Assembly (NCBI RefSeq): GCF_001028175.1 | Contig: NZ_AEJF01000188.1 | Location: forward strand, 1 to 64,000 | DNA: 64,000 bases | Direction of reading: 5' to 3' | Origin: Caballeronia mineralivorans PML1(12) | Lineage (GTDB): Bacteria > Pseudomonadota > Gammaproteobacteria > Burkholderiales > Burkholderiaceae | Shown: piece after piece, positions 1-8,799 of the stretch | Position numbering within the stretch: the stretch's first letter is position 1 | Layout of the letters: every line of letters starts with the position of its first letter | Translations under genes and position numbers: made by a program | Notes under the pieces: model-generated | Seen by the model: the letters and a program-made list of their open reading frames with translations, nothing else | Told to the model about the DNA's origin: nothing | Database searches by the model: none

Positions 1-91
1 CCGGCGCGGCTGCGCTGGCGGCGTTGACCGCGCCGATCGACAAAGCGAGCGCAGCAGCGGTGATGGCGAGGAATCGGGACTGCTTCAACAT
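1..91 (-). CDS. Secreted protein, N-terminal fragment (cut by window edge)
   Basis: Only the first 30 codons are inside the window. The ATG (91-89) is preceded by a good ribosome site, GGAGT, five bases upstream. The peptide begins MLKQSRFLAIT and continues as an alanine-rich hydrophobic stretch ending near AVNAASA, a typical Sec signal peptide with a likely signal peptidase I site. The mature protein is outside the window, so its function cannot be named. It is transcribed divergently from the response-regulator gene at 311, with about 220 bases between them. Confidence 0.7.
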   Translation of the reverse strand, partial: MLKQSRFLAITAAALALSIGAVNAASAAAP

Positions 92-188
92 GGTGTACTC
101 CTTTTTGATTTTCAAAGCCGATCTGGCGGCGCCTTTTCGATGCTCACGCCTTCGGTAAGACACAGCGTAGACAGTCGCCGGGACGCGC

Positions 189-255
189 GTGTTACGAGTA
201 GCGGCCCCGTTATTACGCCGGTTTACTTTCGGCTTTCGCGGTAACACCCAGTAAC
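189..255. promoter_or_regulatory. Cluster of GTTAC/GTAAC motifs between divergent genes
   Basis: GTGTTAC at 189-195 and GTAACAC at 241-247 form a 7-bp inverted pair, and a further GTAAC lies at 251-255. TTTAC and TTATTAC variants lie between them. OmpR-family regulators often bind direct or inverted GTTAC-like half-sites. The position just upstream of an OmpR-family gene suggests autoregulation or control of the divergent secreted protein. This is inference from motif and position only. Confidence 0.3.
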
Positions 256-310
256 CGTTTCCGGCAGGTTTGCAATCTTGTGGCCCCGCGCAGGCGTTAA
301 ACTGCGTCGC

Positions 311-1033
311 ATGGCTACTCAAATACTTGTCGTCGACGACGACGCTGAACTGCGCGACCTTCTGCGCGACTACCTGGTCCGGCAGGGCATCGAGGTATCG
401 GTGCTGCATGACGCAGGCACACTCGAACGGCGTCTCGAACGCGAGCGCCCGGACCTGATCGTGCTCGACCTGATGATGCCGGGTGTGGACGGACTGACCG
501 CGTTGCGCAAACTCCGTGCATCGGGTGACGACATCCCGGTGATCATGCTGACGGCGCGCGCGGACGACGTGGACCGTATCGTCGGACTGGAACTAGGTGC
601 TGATGACTACCTCGGCAAGCCGTTCAATCCGCGCGAGTTGCTGGCGCGCGTGCAGGCGGTACTGCGCCGGCGCCGCACGATTCCGTCGGCGGCACCCGAG
701 CAGCGCGAACCGTTTTCATTCGGGCGGTTCCGGCTCGACTTCCAGTCGCGCACGCTCCATCAGGACGAGACACCGCTCACGCTGTCGGGCAGCGAATTCG
801 CATTGCTGAAGATTTTCGTCAATCACCCAATGCGCACGCTCACGCGCGAGCGCCTGCTCGAACTGCTGCACGGTCCCGAATACGACGGCACGGACCGGGG
901 TATCGACGTGCAGGTGTGGCGTCTGCGCCGGATTCTCGAAACTGATCCGTCCACGCCGCGCTTTATTCAGACGGTACGCGGGCGCGGTTATGTGTTCGTG
1001 CCGGACGGCGAGCAAAATGCGTCGGCCCATTGA
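311..1033 (+). CDS. ompR: OmpR-family response regulator
   Basis: A 240-residue two-component response regulator. The receiver domain spans about residues 3-118, with the acidic pair DDD at 9-11, phospho-acceptor Asp53 in LIVLDLMMPG, the conserved Thr in VIMLTARAD and Lys in YLGKPF. A winged-helix DNA-binding domain fills about residues 140-235 and ends with the typical RGRGYVF motif. An upstream in-frame ATG at 278 would add 11 residues; MATQILVVDDD is the better start because the receiver begins at once. The stop overlaps the following kinase start by 17 bases, so the two are translationally coupled. Length and motifs fit the OmpR branch; the symbol is by similarity. Confidence 0.85.
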   Translation: MATQILVVDDDAELRDLLRDYLVRQGIEVSVLHDAGTLERRLERERPDLIVLDLMMPGVDGLTALRKLRASGDDIPVIMLTARADDVDRIVGLELGADDYLGKPFNPRELLARVQAVLRRRRTIPSAAPEQREPFSFGRFRLDFQSRTLHQDETPLTLSGSEFALLKIFVNHPMRTLTRERLLELLHGPEYDGTDRGIDVQVWRLRRILETDPSTPRFIQTVRGRGYVFVPDGEQNASAH

Positions 1034-2369
1034 TTCGCTGTTCGGCCGGCTGGTTGTACTGGTCATCGGCGTGCTGGTGTTGTCGCACGTCGCATGGTTC
1101 ACGGTCATCCGGCTAGAGCGCGATCAGACGCAAACCCGCTATGCGGTAGAAGAAGCCGCGTTCCTGGTCGACGCCGTGCGCCAGCACATCGCGAATTCAC
1201 CGGATCAGCCGCTGCCCTCGAGCGTGCGCGTGGTCGAGCCTAGCAGTCCCGACGTCCCCAAACCCTTCACCGATGTCGATACCAATCGCATGCCGGCGTC
1301 GTTCGGGCGGTTTATCGACGACTTGCGGGATCGTTTGCCGGACGGTACCGACGTTCGTGTCGGCGAGCCGGGCGGCCCGCCGCGGCTTTGGGTGCGCGGC
1401 GCGAAGGACGCCAACTGGATTGTCGTCCCGGTGCAGCCGTTGCGTCCGCCGCGCTCGCGCGACCGGATGCTGCTGTGGCTGGCAATTATTTTTTCCACGG
1501 CTGTCATGGCTGCGCTGTTTGCCGCATGGCAATTACAGACGCCGTTGCGCTCGCTGGCACAGGCGGTCGGTCGCTTCGGCCGGGGCGAGCCTACTCCGCC
1601 GGTGCCCGAGCGTGGTCCTCGGGAGCTGCGGCAGCTGACTCACGGTTTCAACCAGATGGTGCGCGAAGTCGAGCAGACAGAAAGCGATCGCGCGGTCATG
1701 CTCGCGGGTGTTGCGCACGATCTCAAGACGCCGCTTGCGCGCTTGCGGCTGCGTGCCGAAATGATGGATGAAGCGAAGGTGCGCGATGGCGTGGTGCGCG
1801 ACGTGGATTCCATGGCGCATATTGTCGACCAGTTTCTGGTGTTCGCGCACGACGGCGCGGATCGAAGCGAGCCCGCTGAAGTCGATCAGCAGTGTGAGCG
1901 CATTGTGCGCAGTTATCGTGCGGTCACGGTGGGCGCGCCCTCCGTTCAGACCCGGCTCACGGCGGGGCGGGATTTTGCGTTGCCGGCCGCGACACTTGAC
2001 CGCTTGCTGTCGAATCTGCTCGACAACGCTCACGCATACGGCGCGCCGCCGATTGTGATCGAAACATTGCGCGGTGCGAATGGCTGGATTCTGCGCGTCA
2101 TGGATAGCGGCAGCGGGATCGCGGCGCAGGATCTCATCAAGGCGAGCCGGCCTTTTGTGAGGCTGGACCCGGCGCGAGGCGGCAGTGGCCACAGCGGGCT
2201 TGGGCTCGCCATCGTGGAGCGGCTGGTGCGGCGTGCGGGCGGAGAATGCGACATCCGCAATCGCGAGGAAGGCGGTCTGCAAATCACAATGACCTTTCCT
2301 TTCGATGTCGTGGCGCGCTCGGCCGAGATGCTGCACGGAGACGAGCTCCATGAAGCGCGCATGATGTGA
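1017..2369 (+). CDS. envZ: EnvZ-type sensor histidine kinase
   Basis: A 450-residue inner-membrane kinase. TM1 is at about residues 11-30, followed by a periplasmic loop of about 120 residues. TM2 is at 151-172, followed by a HAMP linker. The HisKA motif GVAHDLKTPLARLR has His234 as phospho-acceptor. The ATPase domain shows the N box LLSNLLDNAHAYG, G1 DSGSGI and G2 GHSGLGLAIVERL. It overlaps the response regulator and is its obvious partner. It probably senses envelope or osmotic conditions, as EnvZ does, but the periplasmic loop is not informative about the signal. The start at 1017 (MRRPIDSLFGR) is preferred over the in-frame ATG at 990 because TM1 follows directly. Confidence 0.85.
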   Translation: MRRPIDSLFGRLVVLVIGVLVLSHVAWFTVIRLERDQTQTRYAVEEAAFLVDAVRQHIANSPDQPLPSSVRVVEPSSPDVPKPFTDVDTNRMPASFGRFIDDLRDRLPDGTDVRVGEPGGPPRLWVRGAKDANWIVVPVQPLRPPRSRDRMLLWLAIIFSTAVMAALFAAWQLQTPLRSLAQAVGRFGRGEPTPPVPERGPRELRQLTHGFNQMVREVEQTESDRAVMLAGVAHDLKTPLARLRLRAEMMDEAKVRDGVVRDVDSMAHIVDQFLVFAHDGADRSEPAEVDQQCERIVRSYRAVTVGAPSVQTRLTAGRDFALPAATLDRLLSNLLDNAHAYGAPPIVIETLRGANGWILRVMDSGSGIAAQDLIKASRPFVRLDPARGGSGHSGLGLAIVERLVRRAGGECDIRNREEGGLQITMTFPFDVVARSAEMLHGDELHEARMM

Positions 2370-2481
2370 TCGTGCGATTGGCCTTCGAGGGGGCTCGCGC
2401 CAGTGGGCGAGGGTTCGGCCGCCGGCAGAACTCAGTTGCCGCCGCAGCGCCGGCAAACCATCTCTGGCACGAGCGAAAACG

Positions 2482-2745
2482 CTAGTCGAACAAGGTATTA
2501 AGCGCGGAAGCAGCTTCACTATCGACGGTGTTGTATGTCACCGTGGCCGCCTCGAAAATATAGTGCGTCGTGTATTTACCGAACCGCGCCAGGATTTCCT
2601 CCTGAATCACTTCGGGCGCGACATCGAGACGCAAATACCAGGCAGTCGAAGAGAGTCGCGTCTGGAACGCACCATATTCGGCCAGCAAGTGATCGAATGC
2701 GTCAGCGTCCTGATCGCGGCAGACAATGACCAGATTTCCCTTCAT
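2482..2745 (-). CDS. Small conserved hypothetical protein
   Basis: An 87-residue soluble protein starting MKGNLVIVCRDQDADAF. The ATG is preceded by GGAGGGG, a strong ribosome site. The predicted order is beta (NLVIV), helix (DADAFDHLLAEYG), beta (TAWYLRLD), helix (PEVIQEEILARFG), beta (HYIFEA). This resembles a ferredoxin-like fold as in SinR/Cas2-like small proteins, but no catalytic residue pattern is convincing. It is transcribed on its own, convergent with the kinase gene. The codon use matches its neighbours, so it is probably a native gene of unknown function. Confidence 0.6.
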   Translation of the reverse strand: MKGNLVIVCRDQDADAFDHLLAEYGAFQTRLSSTAWYLRLDVAPEVIQEEILARFGKYTTHYIFEAATVTYNTVDSEAASALNTLFD

Positions 2746-2863
2746 GCACCCCTCCTGATAACGGCAGATATCGAACTCGAAGATCGATAATACCTGCTGT
2801 CACGGCGCTACCCCAGTACGCCGTTCGGCCAATCTCTCGCTTATTTCCTGTTTTAACTTCGCG

Positions 2864-4540
2864 TCAGGCCGTTTCAGGATGCCGCGGCATAGGCGGCTTG
2901 CTGTCCGCCGGATGCACTTCGGTGCGGTCGCGCCCGCCCGATTTCGCCGCATACAACGCCAGATCCGCGCGCTTGAGCAGATTTTCGGCGGTGTCGCCCT
3001 CGCTCAGCTCCGTAATGCCAATGCTCACGCTCAGCGCGGTGTCGTCCGGGAGATAGGCGCAATGCTCCTGGTTGAAGCGCTTGCGCAGGCGTTCGAGAAC
3101 CGTGTGGGCGTCCGCGAGTGCTGTCTGCGGCAGCAGCAGCCCAAACTCTTCGCCGCCCAATCTCCCGACACCATCGCTTGCGCGCAGTTGCTCTTCGCAC
3201 ATCCGCACGAAATGCTCGAGCGCGCGGTCGCCGGTTGCATGGCCGAAGCGGTCGTTGACCTGCTTGAAATGATCCAGATCGGCGATCGCAACTGACATAG
3301 GCACGCCCGCCGAGCGCGCCAGATCGACCTCGCGGCGCAAGGTATCGAGGAAATAACGTCGTGACAACGCCCCGGTCAGCGCATCGTGGCGTGCTTCGGC
3401 AGACAACAGCGTATTGGCCGACTGCAGCTGCTCGGCTAGATGACGCGTGGCCCGGTGTAAGCGCCGCTCACGCAGGTACGACACGGCAATCACGATTGCC
3501 AGCAGGCTGACACCCAGCGCCGTGATGAACACAAGCAGCCGGTCGCGCCGTTGATTGCTCACGATTTCTGCCCAGTTCGGCAGCGGATGGACAATATGCG
3601 CGGCAAGCCCCGAGTTCAGGCCGGTGCGCTCGTCATAGAGAGAGGGCGCGGTGCTGTCGTCGGCGGCGAAAAATGCGCGCGAGAGTGCGGGCGGCAGCCA
3701 GGGCGCATCCATCCGCACCCGTTCGCCGATGTTCGTAAGCCGGAACGTGCGAAAGTCGACCCGCCGATACGCATCCAGCCGCTCCGCCCGCGACATCCGC
3801 AGCACCGGTGAATCGGGCATCACGCGGTTTTCGAGCCGGCTTTCGTGCGCCATCACGATCACGCCGTTGTTGTCGGTGACGAACGTTCCCGCCCGCGCCA
3901 CCCAGTGGCGCAAGCGGTCGACGCTCACTTTCGCGATCACCGCGCCCACCAGGAAGCCGTCGCGATACACCGGCGTCGCGATGAAAATCCCCGGATCGCC
4001 GTTGGTCCGGCCGACGCCGTAGGTTTCGTTGAACGCGCCGAGCAGCGCTTTCTGGATATAACCCCGCGCCCGCATGTCGACGCCGACAAAGCTGTTTGGG
4101 TCGATGCCGTTGCTCGACGCGACGCAAAAACCGTCGCTATTGACCACCCACACGTAGTCGAGACCCGTGAAGCCACGGGCGTTGCGCAGGAAATTGCCGA
4201 TTTTCGTGAGCGCCGGTACGGCGAGCCACCTTGTGCGCCGCTCGGCCTCGGTTGCGGCGGTTTCGCTGGCGGAATTGTGGGATTGCGCGAGCGCCAGCTG
4301 GATCATGTCCATTTCGGCGATGGTGGCCGGGATTGCTCGCGACATGGCGAGGTCGCTGGCAATGATCTGCGCGGTGTTGTCGACGATGGACGCGGCCATT
4401 TGCTGTTCCACGTGCATCGAAGCGGCCAGTTCTTGCTGTACCATTCGGTCCGACACCAACCCGGCGGCAACCCAGCACACGCATGCGAGCAACGCGAAGG
4501 CGAGCGTCGCGATGGCGCGGTGGAAGGTTGTCTTGTTCAT
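2864..4540 (-). CDS. Membrane diguanylate cyclase (Cache-type sensor + GGDEF)
   Basis: A 558-residue protein predicted to make cyclic di-GMP. An N-terminal TM segment (about residues 8-28) and a second TM near 335-355 enclose a long periplasmic region. The Cache-like segment YVWVVNSDGFCVASS followed by VGVDMRARGYIQ marks it as a small-molecule sensor. The cytoplasmic C-terminus is a GGDEF domain with DLDHFKQVNDRFGH and the active-site variant RLGGEEFGLLL, so catalysis is likely intact. The start at 4540 has AGAGG at the right spacing; an upstream in-frame start at 4588 lacks support. Monocistronic. Confidence 0.85.
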   Translation of the reverse strand: MNKTTFHRAIATLAFALLACVCWVAAGLVSDRMVQQELAASMHVEQQMAASIVDNTAQIIASDLAMSRAIPATIAEMDMIQLALAQSHNSASETAATEAERRTRWLAVPALTKIGNFLRNARGFTGLDYVWVVNSDGFCVASSNGIDPNSFVGVDMRARGYIQKALLGAFNETYGVGRTNGDPGIFIATPVYRDGFLVGAVIAKVSVDRLRHWVARAGTFVTDNNGVIVMAHESRLENRVMPDSPVLRMSRAERLDAYRRVDFRTFRLTNIGERVRMDAPWLPPALSRAFFAADDSTAPSLYDERTGLNSGLAAHIVHPLPNWAEIVSNQRRDRLLVFITALGVSLLAIVIAVSYLRERRLHRATRHLAEQLQSANTLLSAEARHDALTGALSRRYFLDTLRREVDLARSAGVPMSVAIADLDHFKQVNDRFGHATGDRALEHFVRMCEEQLRASDGVGRLGGEEFGLLLPQTALADAHTVLERLRKRFNQEHCAYLPDDTALSVSIGITELSEGDTAENLLKRADLALYAAKSGGRDRTEVHPADSKPPMPRHPETA

Positions 4541-5222
4541 CGATCCTCTGGCCTGTCTGACTGTGGCGCGACTCCGCGCCACGAGCATGTTATGAGTGTT
4601 TTACCGGCATATGAGCATCTTACCGGGCGCAGCCGCGCGCACTGCGGTAGTTGGCCTCCGCGCCGTTTGCTTGGGCGACGGAACCGGCGTCAGCCGCACA
4701 CCATGCTTTGTCTGCACCGTCGCGACCGGCCCCAGTCCCGATGGCACAGGTTTGTGCGGATTCGCTTAACGCGGCTTATGCCTATACGCCTCGATTGGAC
4801 GACGTTTTCTTTTGGCCATCAAGTTCTTATCGGCGCGAGCGTGCTTTTCTGAACGGTGTGTCCACGCCGGCAGGTGGGTAGCCGTTTAGTCGCTGGCGGA
4901 GGTTAGGCGTGGCCCGATCGTACAACAGGACATAAACCCGCCGGTCGAGGTTGTGCGTGAAACGAAGGTTGGTGTAGTGTCGTGCGATTCTGAAATGGTC
5001 AACTTGTGTGTCGCCGGGGGCGTGGCGGCACCGGACGTGCACTGGATCGCGCAGCGCTCCGCTGGTTCGAAGGGGATGCCGGATTAAGCGGTGTCCACGC
5101 TGTGTGCGCCGGCGGATAAGGGGGAGCGGGGGTTACCCCGCTTACAAACAAAAACACAGACACCGGACGTAGCCTCGCGCGACGGTGCCGGCTGCAACGA
5201 GCCTAAACGGGAAGGGCGTGTA
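4541..5222. other. Intergenic region with a strong hairpin upstream of the ABC importer
   Basis: No convincing gene; open frames here lack ribosome sites and protein-like composition. A perfect hairpin AGCGGGG-GTTA-CCCCGCT lies at 5125-5142. A weaker pairing (CACCG with CGGTG, about 5160-5190) follows before the importer start at 5223. No U-tract follows, so it is not a plain terminator. It may be a structured 5' leader, but no known riboswitch consensus was recognised. Confidence 0.4.
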
Positions 5223-7004
5223 ATGGATTTTGGCTTTAACCTGACTCGAACGGCGAACGCTTCGGTGTGGCGTCTGCTGCCTAATCGATGGGATTTCGTC
5301 GCGTTTCCGCTGATTATCTGCGTGCTCGCGCTGACCGCAGTCGGCTTTCACGAGACGCTTGCACCCATCTCAACGCTGCAAACTCAGGCCGTCTCGCTCG
5401 ATCCGGCGAACCTGCCCGAATACGCCCTGCGCACCACGCTGCGCATGCTGGCCGCCATGGTGGCGTCGCTGGTTTTCACGCTGATCTACGGCACGCTCGC
5501 GGCCAAAAGCCGGCGGGCGTCCATGGTGCTCGTGCCGATCCTGGACATCCTCCAGTCGGTGCCGGTGCTCGGTTATATCTCGTTCACGGTCACGTTCTTC
5601 CTGGCGTTGTTCCCGGGCCGTGTATTCGGCGCGGAACTGGCGGCGATCTTCGCCATCTTCACGAGCCAGGCGTGGAACATGACTTTCAGCTTCTATCAGT
5701 CGCTGCGCACGGTGCCGCGCGATCTGGACGAAGTTTCCCGTGGTTTCCATCTGACCAACTGGCAGCGCTTCTGGAAGCTCGAAGTGCCGTTTTCGATGCC
5801 CGGCCTCATCTGGAACATGATGATGTCGATGTCGGGCGGCTGGTTCTTCGTGGTCGCTTCCGAAGCCATCGTGGTCGGCAATCGCACCATCGTGCTGCCG
5901 GGTATCGGCGCGTATCTGGCGACGGCTATCGGCGAGCGCAATCTCGGTGCGATCGGCTGGGTGATCCTGGCAATGACCGTCGTGATCCTGGCCTACGATC
6001 AGCTCATGTTCCGCCCGCTGGTTGCCTGGGCCGACAAATTCCGCATGGAAAACACCAGTTCGGGCAACGTGCCGGAATCGTGGCTGCTCGACCTGATTCG
6101 CCGCACGCGCCTGATTCACCAGTTGCTCGTGCCGGCCGGTTGGATGATCGGCAAGATGGCCCGGGTGCCGCTGACGCTGCCGTCGCTGCAAGGCCGCCTG
6201 CCGAAGTTCCAGATAGGCGGCGCGTCGGTGTCGGCGCGCGGCAGGTCCCGTAATCCGTCCCGTATCGGCGATATTGTGTGGGCCATCATCGTGCTGGCGC
6301 TCACTGTGTTCGTCGTGTGGAAGGTGACCGTCTTCGTGAGCACCGGTGTGACCTGGAGCGAAGTCGGGCATGTTTTCTGGCTGGGGCTGATCACGCTGTT
6401 TCGGGTGGCGGTGCTGATTGCGCTCGCTTCGGTGATCTGGGTGCCCATCGGCGTGCTGATTGGCTTGCGCCCCGCATTGGCCAGCAAGATCCAGCCGCTC
6501 GCGCAATTCCTGGCCGCGTTCCCGGCGAACCTGCTGTTCCCGGTGTTTGTCGTGGTGATCGTCAAGTTCAACCTGAACCCGGATATCTGGCTCTCGCTGC
6601 TGATCGTGCTCGGCACGCAGTGGTATATCCTTTTTAACGTGATCGCCGGGGCGACGTCGTATCCGAACGATTACCGCGAGGCGGCCACCAATTTCCAGAT
6701 CAAAGGCTGGCAGTGGTGGCGCCAGGCCATCTTGCCTGGCATCTTCCCGTACTACGTGACCGGTGCGATCACGGCGTCGGGCGGCGCGTGGAACGCGAGC
6801 ATCGTGGCCGAAGCAGTGTCCTGGGGCAATACGAAGATCGTGGCGCACGGGCTTGGCGCGTATATCGCGGAAAGCACGGCCAACGGCGATTATCCGAAAA
6901 TCATCCTTGGGATCGCGTTTATGTCACTGTTCGTCACGCTCTTTAACCGGCTCCTGTGGCGACCGTTGTTCGCCTACGCCGAAGCGCGCCTGAGGCTGGA
7001 CTGA
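5223..7004 (+). CDS. ABC importer permease with two fused permease domains
   Basis: A 593-residue polytopic inner-membrane protein formed by two BPD_transp_1 (nitrate/sulfonate/taurine-type) permease domains in one chain. Domain 1 covers about residues 20-285 and its cytoplasmic coupling motif EVSRGFHLTNWQRFWKLEVP contacts the ATPase. Domain 2 covers about 340-585, with the equivalent EAATNFQIKGWQWWRQAILP. A basic cytoplasmic linker (PSLQGRLPKFQIGG region) joins them. The start MDFGFNLTRT follows a purine-rich GGGAAGGG site. The matching ATPase begins 91 bases downstream. No substrate-binding protein is encoded nearby, so the substrate is unknown. Confidence 0.85.
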   Translation: MDFGFNLTRTANASVWRLLPNRWDFVAFPLIICVLALTAVGFHETLAPISTLQTQAVSLDPANLPEYALRTTLRMLAAMVASLVFTLIYGTLAAKSRRASMVLVPILDILQSVPVLGYISFTVTFFLALFPGRVFGAELAAIFAIFTSQAWNMTFSFYQSLRTVPRDLDEVSRGFHLTNWQRFWKLEVPFSMPGLIWNMMMSMSGGWFFVVASEAIVVGNRTIVLPGIGAYLATAIGERNLGAIGWVILAMTVVILAYDQLMFRPLVAWADKFRMENTSSGNVPESWLLDLIRRTRLIHQLLVPAGWMIGKMARVPLTLPSLQGRLPKFQIGGASVSARGRSRNPSRIGDIVWAIIVLALTVFVVWKVTVFVSTGVTWSEVGHVFWLGLITLFRVAVLIALASVIWVPIGVLIGLRPALASKIQPLAQFLAAFPANLLFPVFVVVIVKFNLNPDIWLSLLIVLGTQWYILFNVIAGATSYPNDYREAATNFQIKGWQWWRQAILPGIFPYYVTGAITASGGAWNASIVAEAVSWGNTKIVAHGLGAYIAESTANGDYPKIILGIAFMSLFVTLFNRLLWRPLFAYAEARLRLD

Positions 7005-7095
7005 GCGTGAAGCGGGACCTGTTGCACACCGGCTGAACGCCCGCCGCCAGCGGCCACACCGTTAAATTTTTGTAATCAGCAACGCGAGCGCGCCT

Positions 7096-8430
7096 ATGTC
7101 AACGCAGACGAATACGACTACCCAAACGCCGCCGATGCCGCCGCGCCTTGGCCAGGAAATCCTGCGCGTCGAAGACGTCAGTCGCGGCTTCAACAAGACG
7201 CAGGGCGAACTGCTCGTGCTCGAAGACGTGAACCTGACGCTCAACGAAGGCGAGATCGTCGGGCTGCTCGGCCGTTCGGGTTCCGGCAAGTCGACGCTGC
7301 TGCGGATCATCGCCGGCCTGATCGAGCCGACCGGCGGCCAGGTCACCTATCTGAACGAGCCGTTGAGCGGCCCGGCCAAAGGCGTGGCGATGGTGTTCCA
7401 GACCTTCGCGCTGTTCCCGTGGCTGACCGTGCTGCAGAACGTGGAAGCGGGGTTAGAAGCGCAGGGCGTGCCGGCGAAGGTGCGGCGCGAGCGTGCGCTG
7501 GCAGCAATCGATCTGATCGGTCTCGACGGTTTCGAGAACGCGTATCCGCGTGAGTTGTCGGGCGGGATGCGTCAGCGCGTGGGGTTTGCGCGTGCACTGG
7601 TGGTCGACCCCACGCTGCTGCTGATGGACGAGCCGTTTTCCGCGCTCGACGTGCTGACCGCTGAAAACTTGCGCACCGACCTGCTCGATCTCTGGACGCA
7701 GGGCAAGATGCCGATCAAGTCGGTGCTGATCGTCACGCACAACATTGAAGAAGCGGTGTTCATGTGCGACCGGATCCTGGTGCTCGCGTCGAATCCGGGG
7801 CGCGTGATGGCCGAGATTCGCGTGCCGTTCAAGCATCCGCGTAATCGTCTCGATCCGGCGTTTCGCCGTCTGGTCGATGACATCTACGCCAAGATGACCG
7901 CGCGGCAACTCGGCGAAGAGAAGAAGAAGGGCCTGGAACTGAGCAGCTGGCTGCCGCAGGTGTCGACCAACCTGATGGCCGGTCTGATCGAGACGCTCGC
8001 CGCCGATCCGTACCACGGCCGCGCCGACATGCCCGAGATCGCGCGTTCGCTGCATCTGGAAGTGGACGATCTGTTTCCGGTGGCCGAAGTGCTGCAGCAT
8101 CTCGGTTTCGCCGATGTGCGCGAAGGCGATATTTTCCTGACCCCGCCGGCGCGCGTGTTCGCCGAATTCGGGACGCAGGAACGCAAGATGATGTTTGCGG
8201 AGCATTTGTTGCGGCACGTACCGCTCGCGGCACGGATCAAGAAGGTGCTGAACGAGCGGCCAGGACATCGTGCGCCGCGCGTGCGCTTCGAGCAGGAACT
8301 GGAAGATTTCCTCTCCGATAAAGCCGCCGAGGAGACGCTCGACGCGGTGATCAACTGGGGCCGTTACGGCGAGATTTTCTCGTATAACGACCAGACCGAG
8401 ATTTTCAGTCTGGAAGACGTCGAGTCCTGA
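7096..8430 (+). CDS. ABC importer ATPase with C-terminal AAA-associated domain
   Basis: 444 residues. The ATPase part (about 22-270) has Walker A GRSGSGKST (59-67), Q loop VFQTFALFPW, signature LSGGMRQRVGFARAL and Walker B LLLMDEPFSALD, followed by an H-loop His in VTHNIEEA. This matches the nitrate/sulfonate/taurine ATPases. The extra 150 residues at the C-terminus (from about 295) match the AAA-associated C-terminal domain known in such importers, probably regulatory. It forms an operon with the double permease. A strong bidirectional terminator follows 34 bases after the stop. Confidence 0.88.
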   Translation: MSTQTNTTTQTPPMPPRLGQEILRVEDVSRGFNKTQGELLVLEDVNLTLNEGEIVGLLGRSGSGKSTLLRIIAGLIEPTGGQVTYLNEPLSGPAKGVAMVFQTFALFPWLTVLQNVEAGLEAQGVPAKVRRERALAAIDLIGLDGFENAYPRELSGGMRQRVGFARALVVDPTLLLMDEPFSALDVLTAENLRTDLLDLWTQGKMPIKSVLIVTHNIEEAVFMCDRILVLASNPGRVMAEIRVPFKHPRNRLDPAFRRLVDDIYAKMTARQLGEEKKKGLELSSWLPQVSTNLMAGLIETLAADPYHGRADMPEIARSLHLEVDDLFPVAEVLQHLGFADVREGDIFLTPPARVFAEFGTQERKMMFAEHLLRHVPLAARIKKVLNERPGHRAPRVRFEQELEDFLSDKAAEETLDAVINWGRYGEIFSYNDQTEIFSLEDVES

Positions 8431-8463
8431 TGCGCGGAGATTGAAGGGCGCTGGCTGGCGCAA

Positions 8464-8503
8464 AAAAAACGCGGCTGATCCGGAAATGGACGCCGCGTTT
8501 TTT
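8464..8503. terminator. Bidirectional Rho-independent terminator
   Basis: AAAAAACGCGGC (8464-8475) pairs with GCCGCGTTTTTT (8492-8503) across a 16-base loop. It ends the ABC importer operon on the plus strand and could also stop minus-strand transcripts of the lipoprotein genes. Confidence 0.85.
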
Positions 8504-8775
8504 GCATTGTGCGGGTTGTGTTTTAGTCATCGATAAGCGCTCTGGTTTTGCTTGTCGAGGGTTTGCGAGCCCGAAAGAGGTCGATTGTCGACGACCATGC
8601 CACGAGCCATGTGACGTTTGGCGGTACGACGGTGATCCCGGCGTTATCATCCGCGACGATTGCCGACGTCACGGCCGGGGTGGCCGTGAACGTGAACGGC
8701 GCGCGTCGCACGACAGTGGGCGGGGATGCAGGCGTGCGCTGGCGCGGGTGAAGCGCCCTCGACGCGTCACCCGCC

Positions 8776-8799
8776 GGTTACGTCGGTTACGTCGGTTAC
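8776..8799. repeat. Short tandem repeat GGTTACGTC (2.7 copies)
   Basis: Three back-to-back GGTTAC units spaced by CGTC lie directly after the stop codon of the lipoprotein gene read on the minus strand. The rest of 8505-8775 shows no convincing gene or signal. Confidence 0.6.

Noticed and set aside
2482-2745. Cas2-like nuclease
   Set aside because: The predicted beta-alpha order is similar, but there is no conserved N-terminal Asp pattern, no CRISPR repeat and no cas neighbour.
5100-5222. Manganese (yybP-ykoY) or guanidine riboswitch upstream of the ABC importer
   Set aside because: The GGGGGAG and hairpin are suggestive, but the conserved core sequences of these riboswitch classes are not present.
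5370-6848. 492-codon open frame on the minus strand
   Set aside because: It lies entirely opposite the ABC permease and is His/Arg/Asp-rich, the usual antisense shadow in GC-rich DNA.
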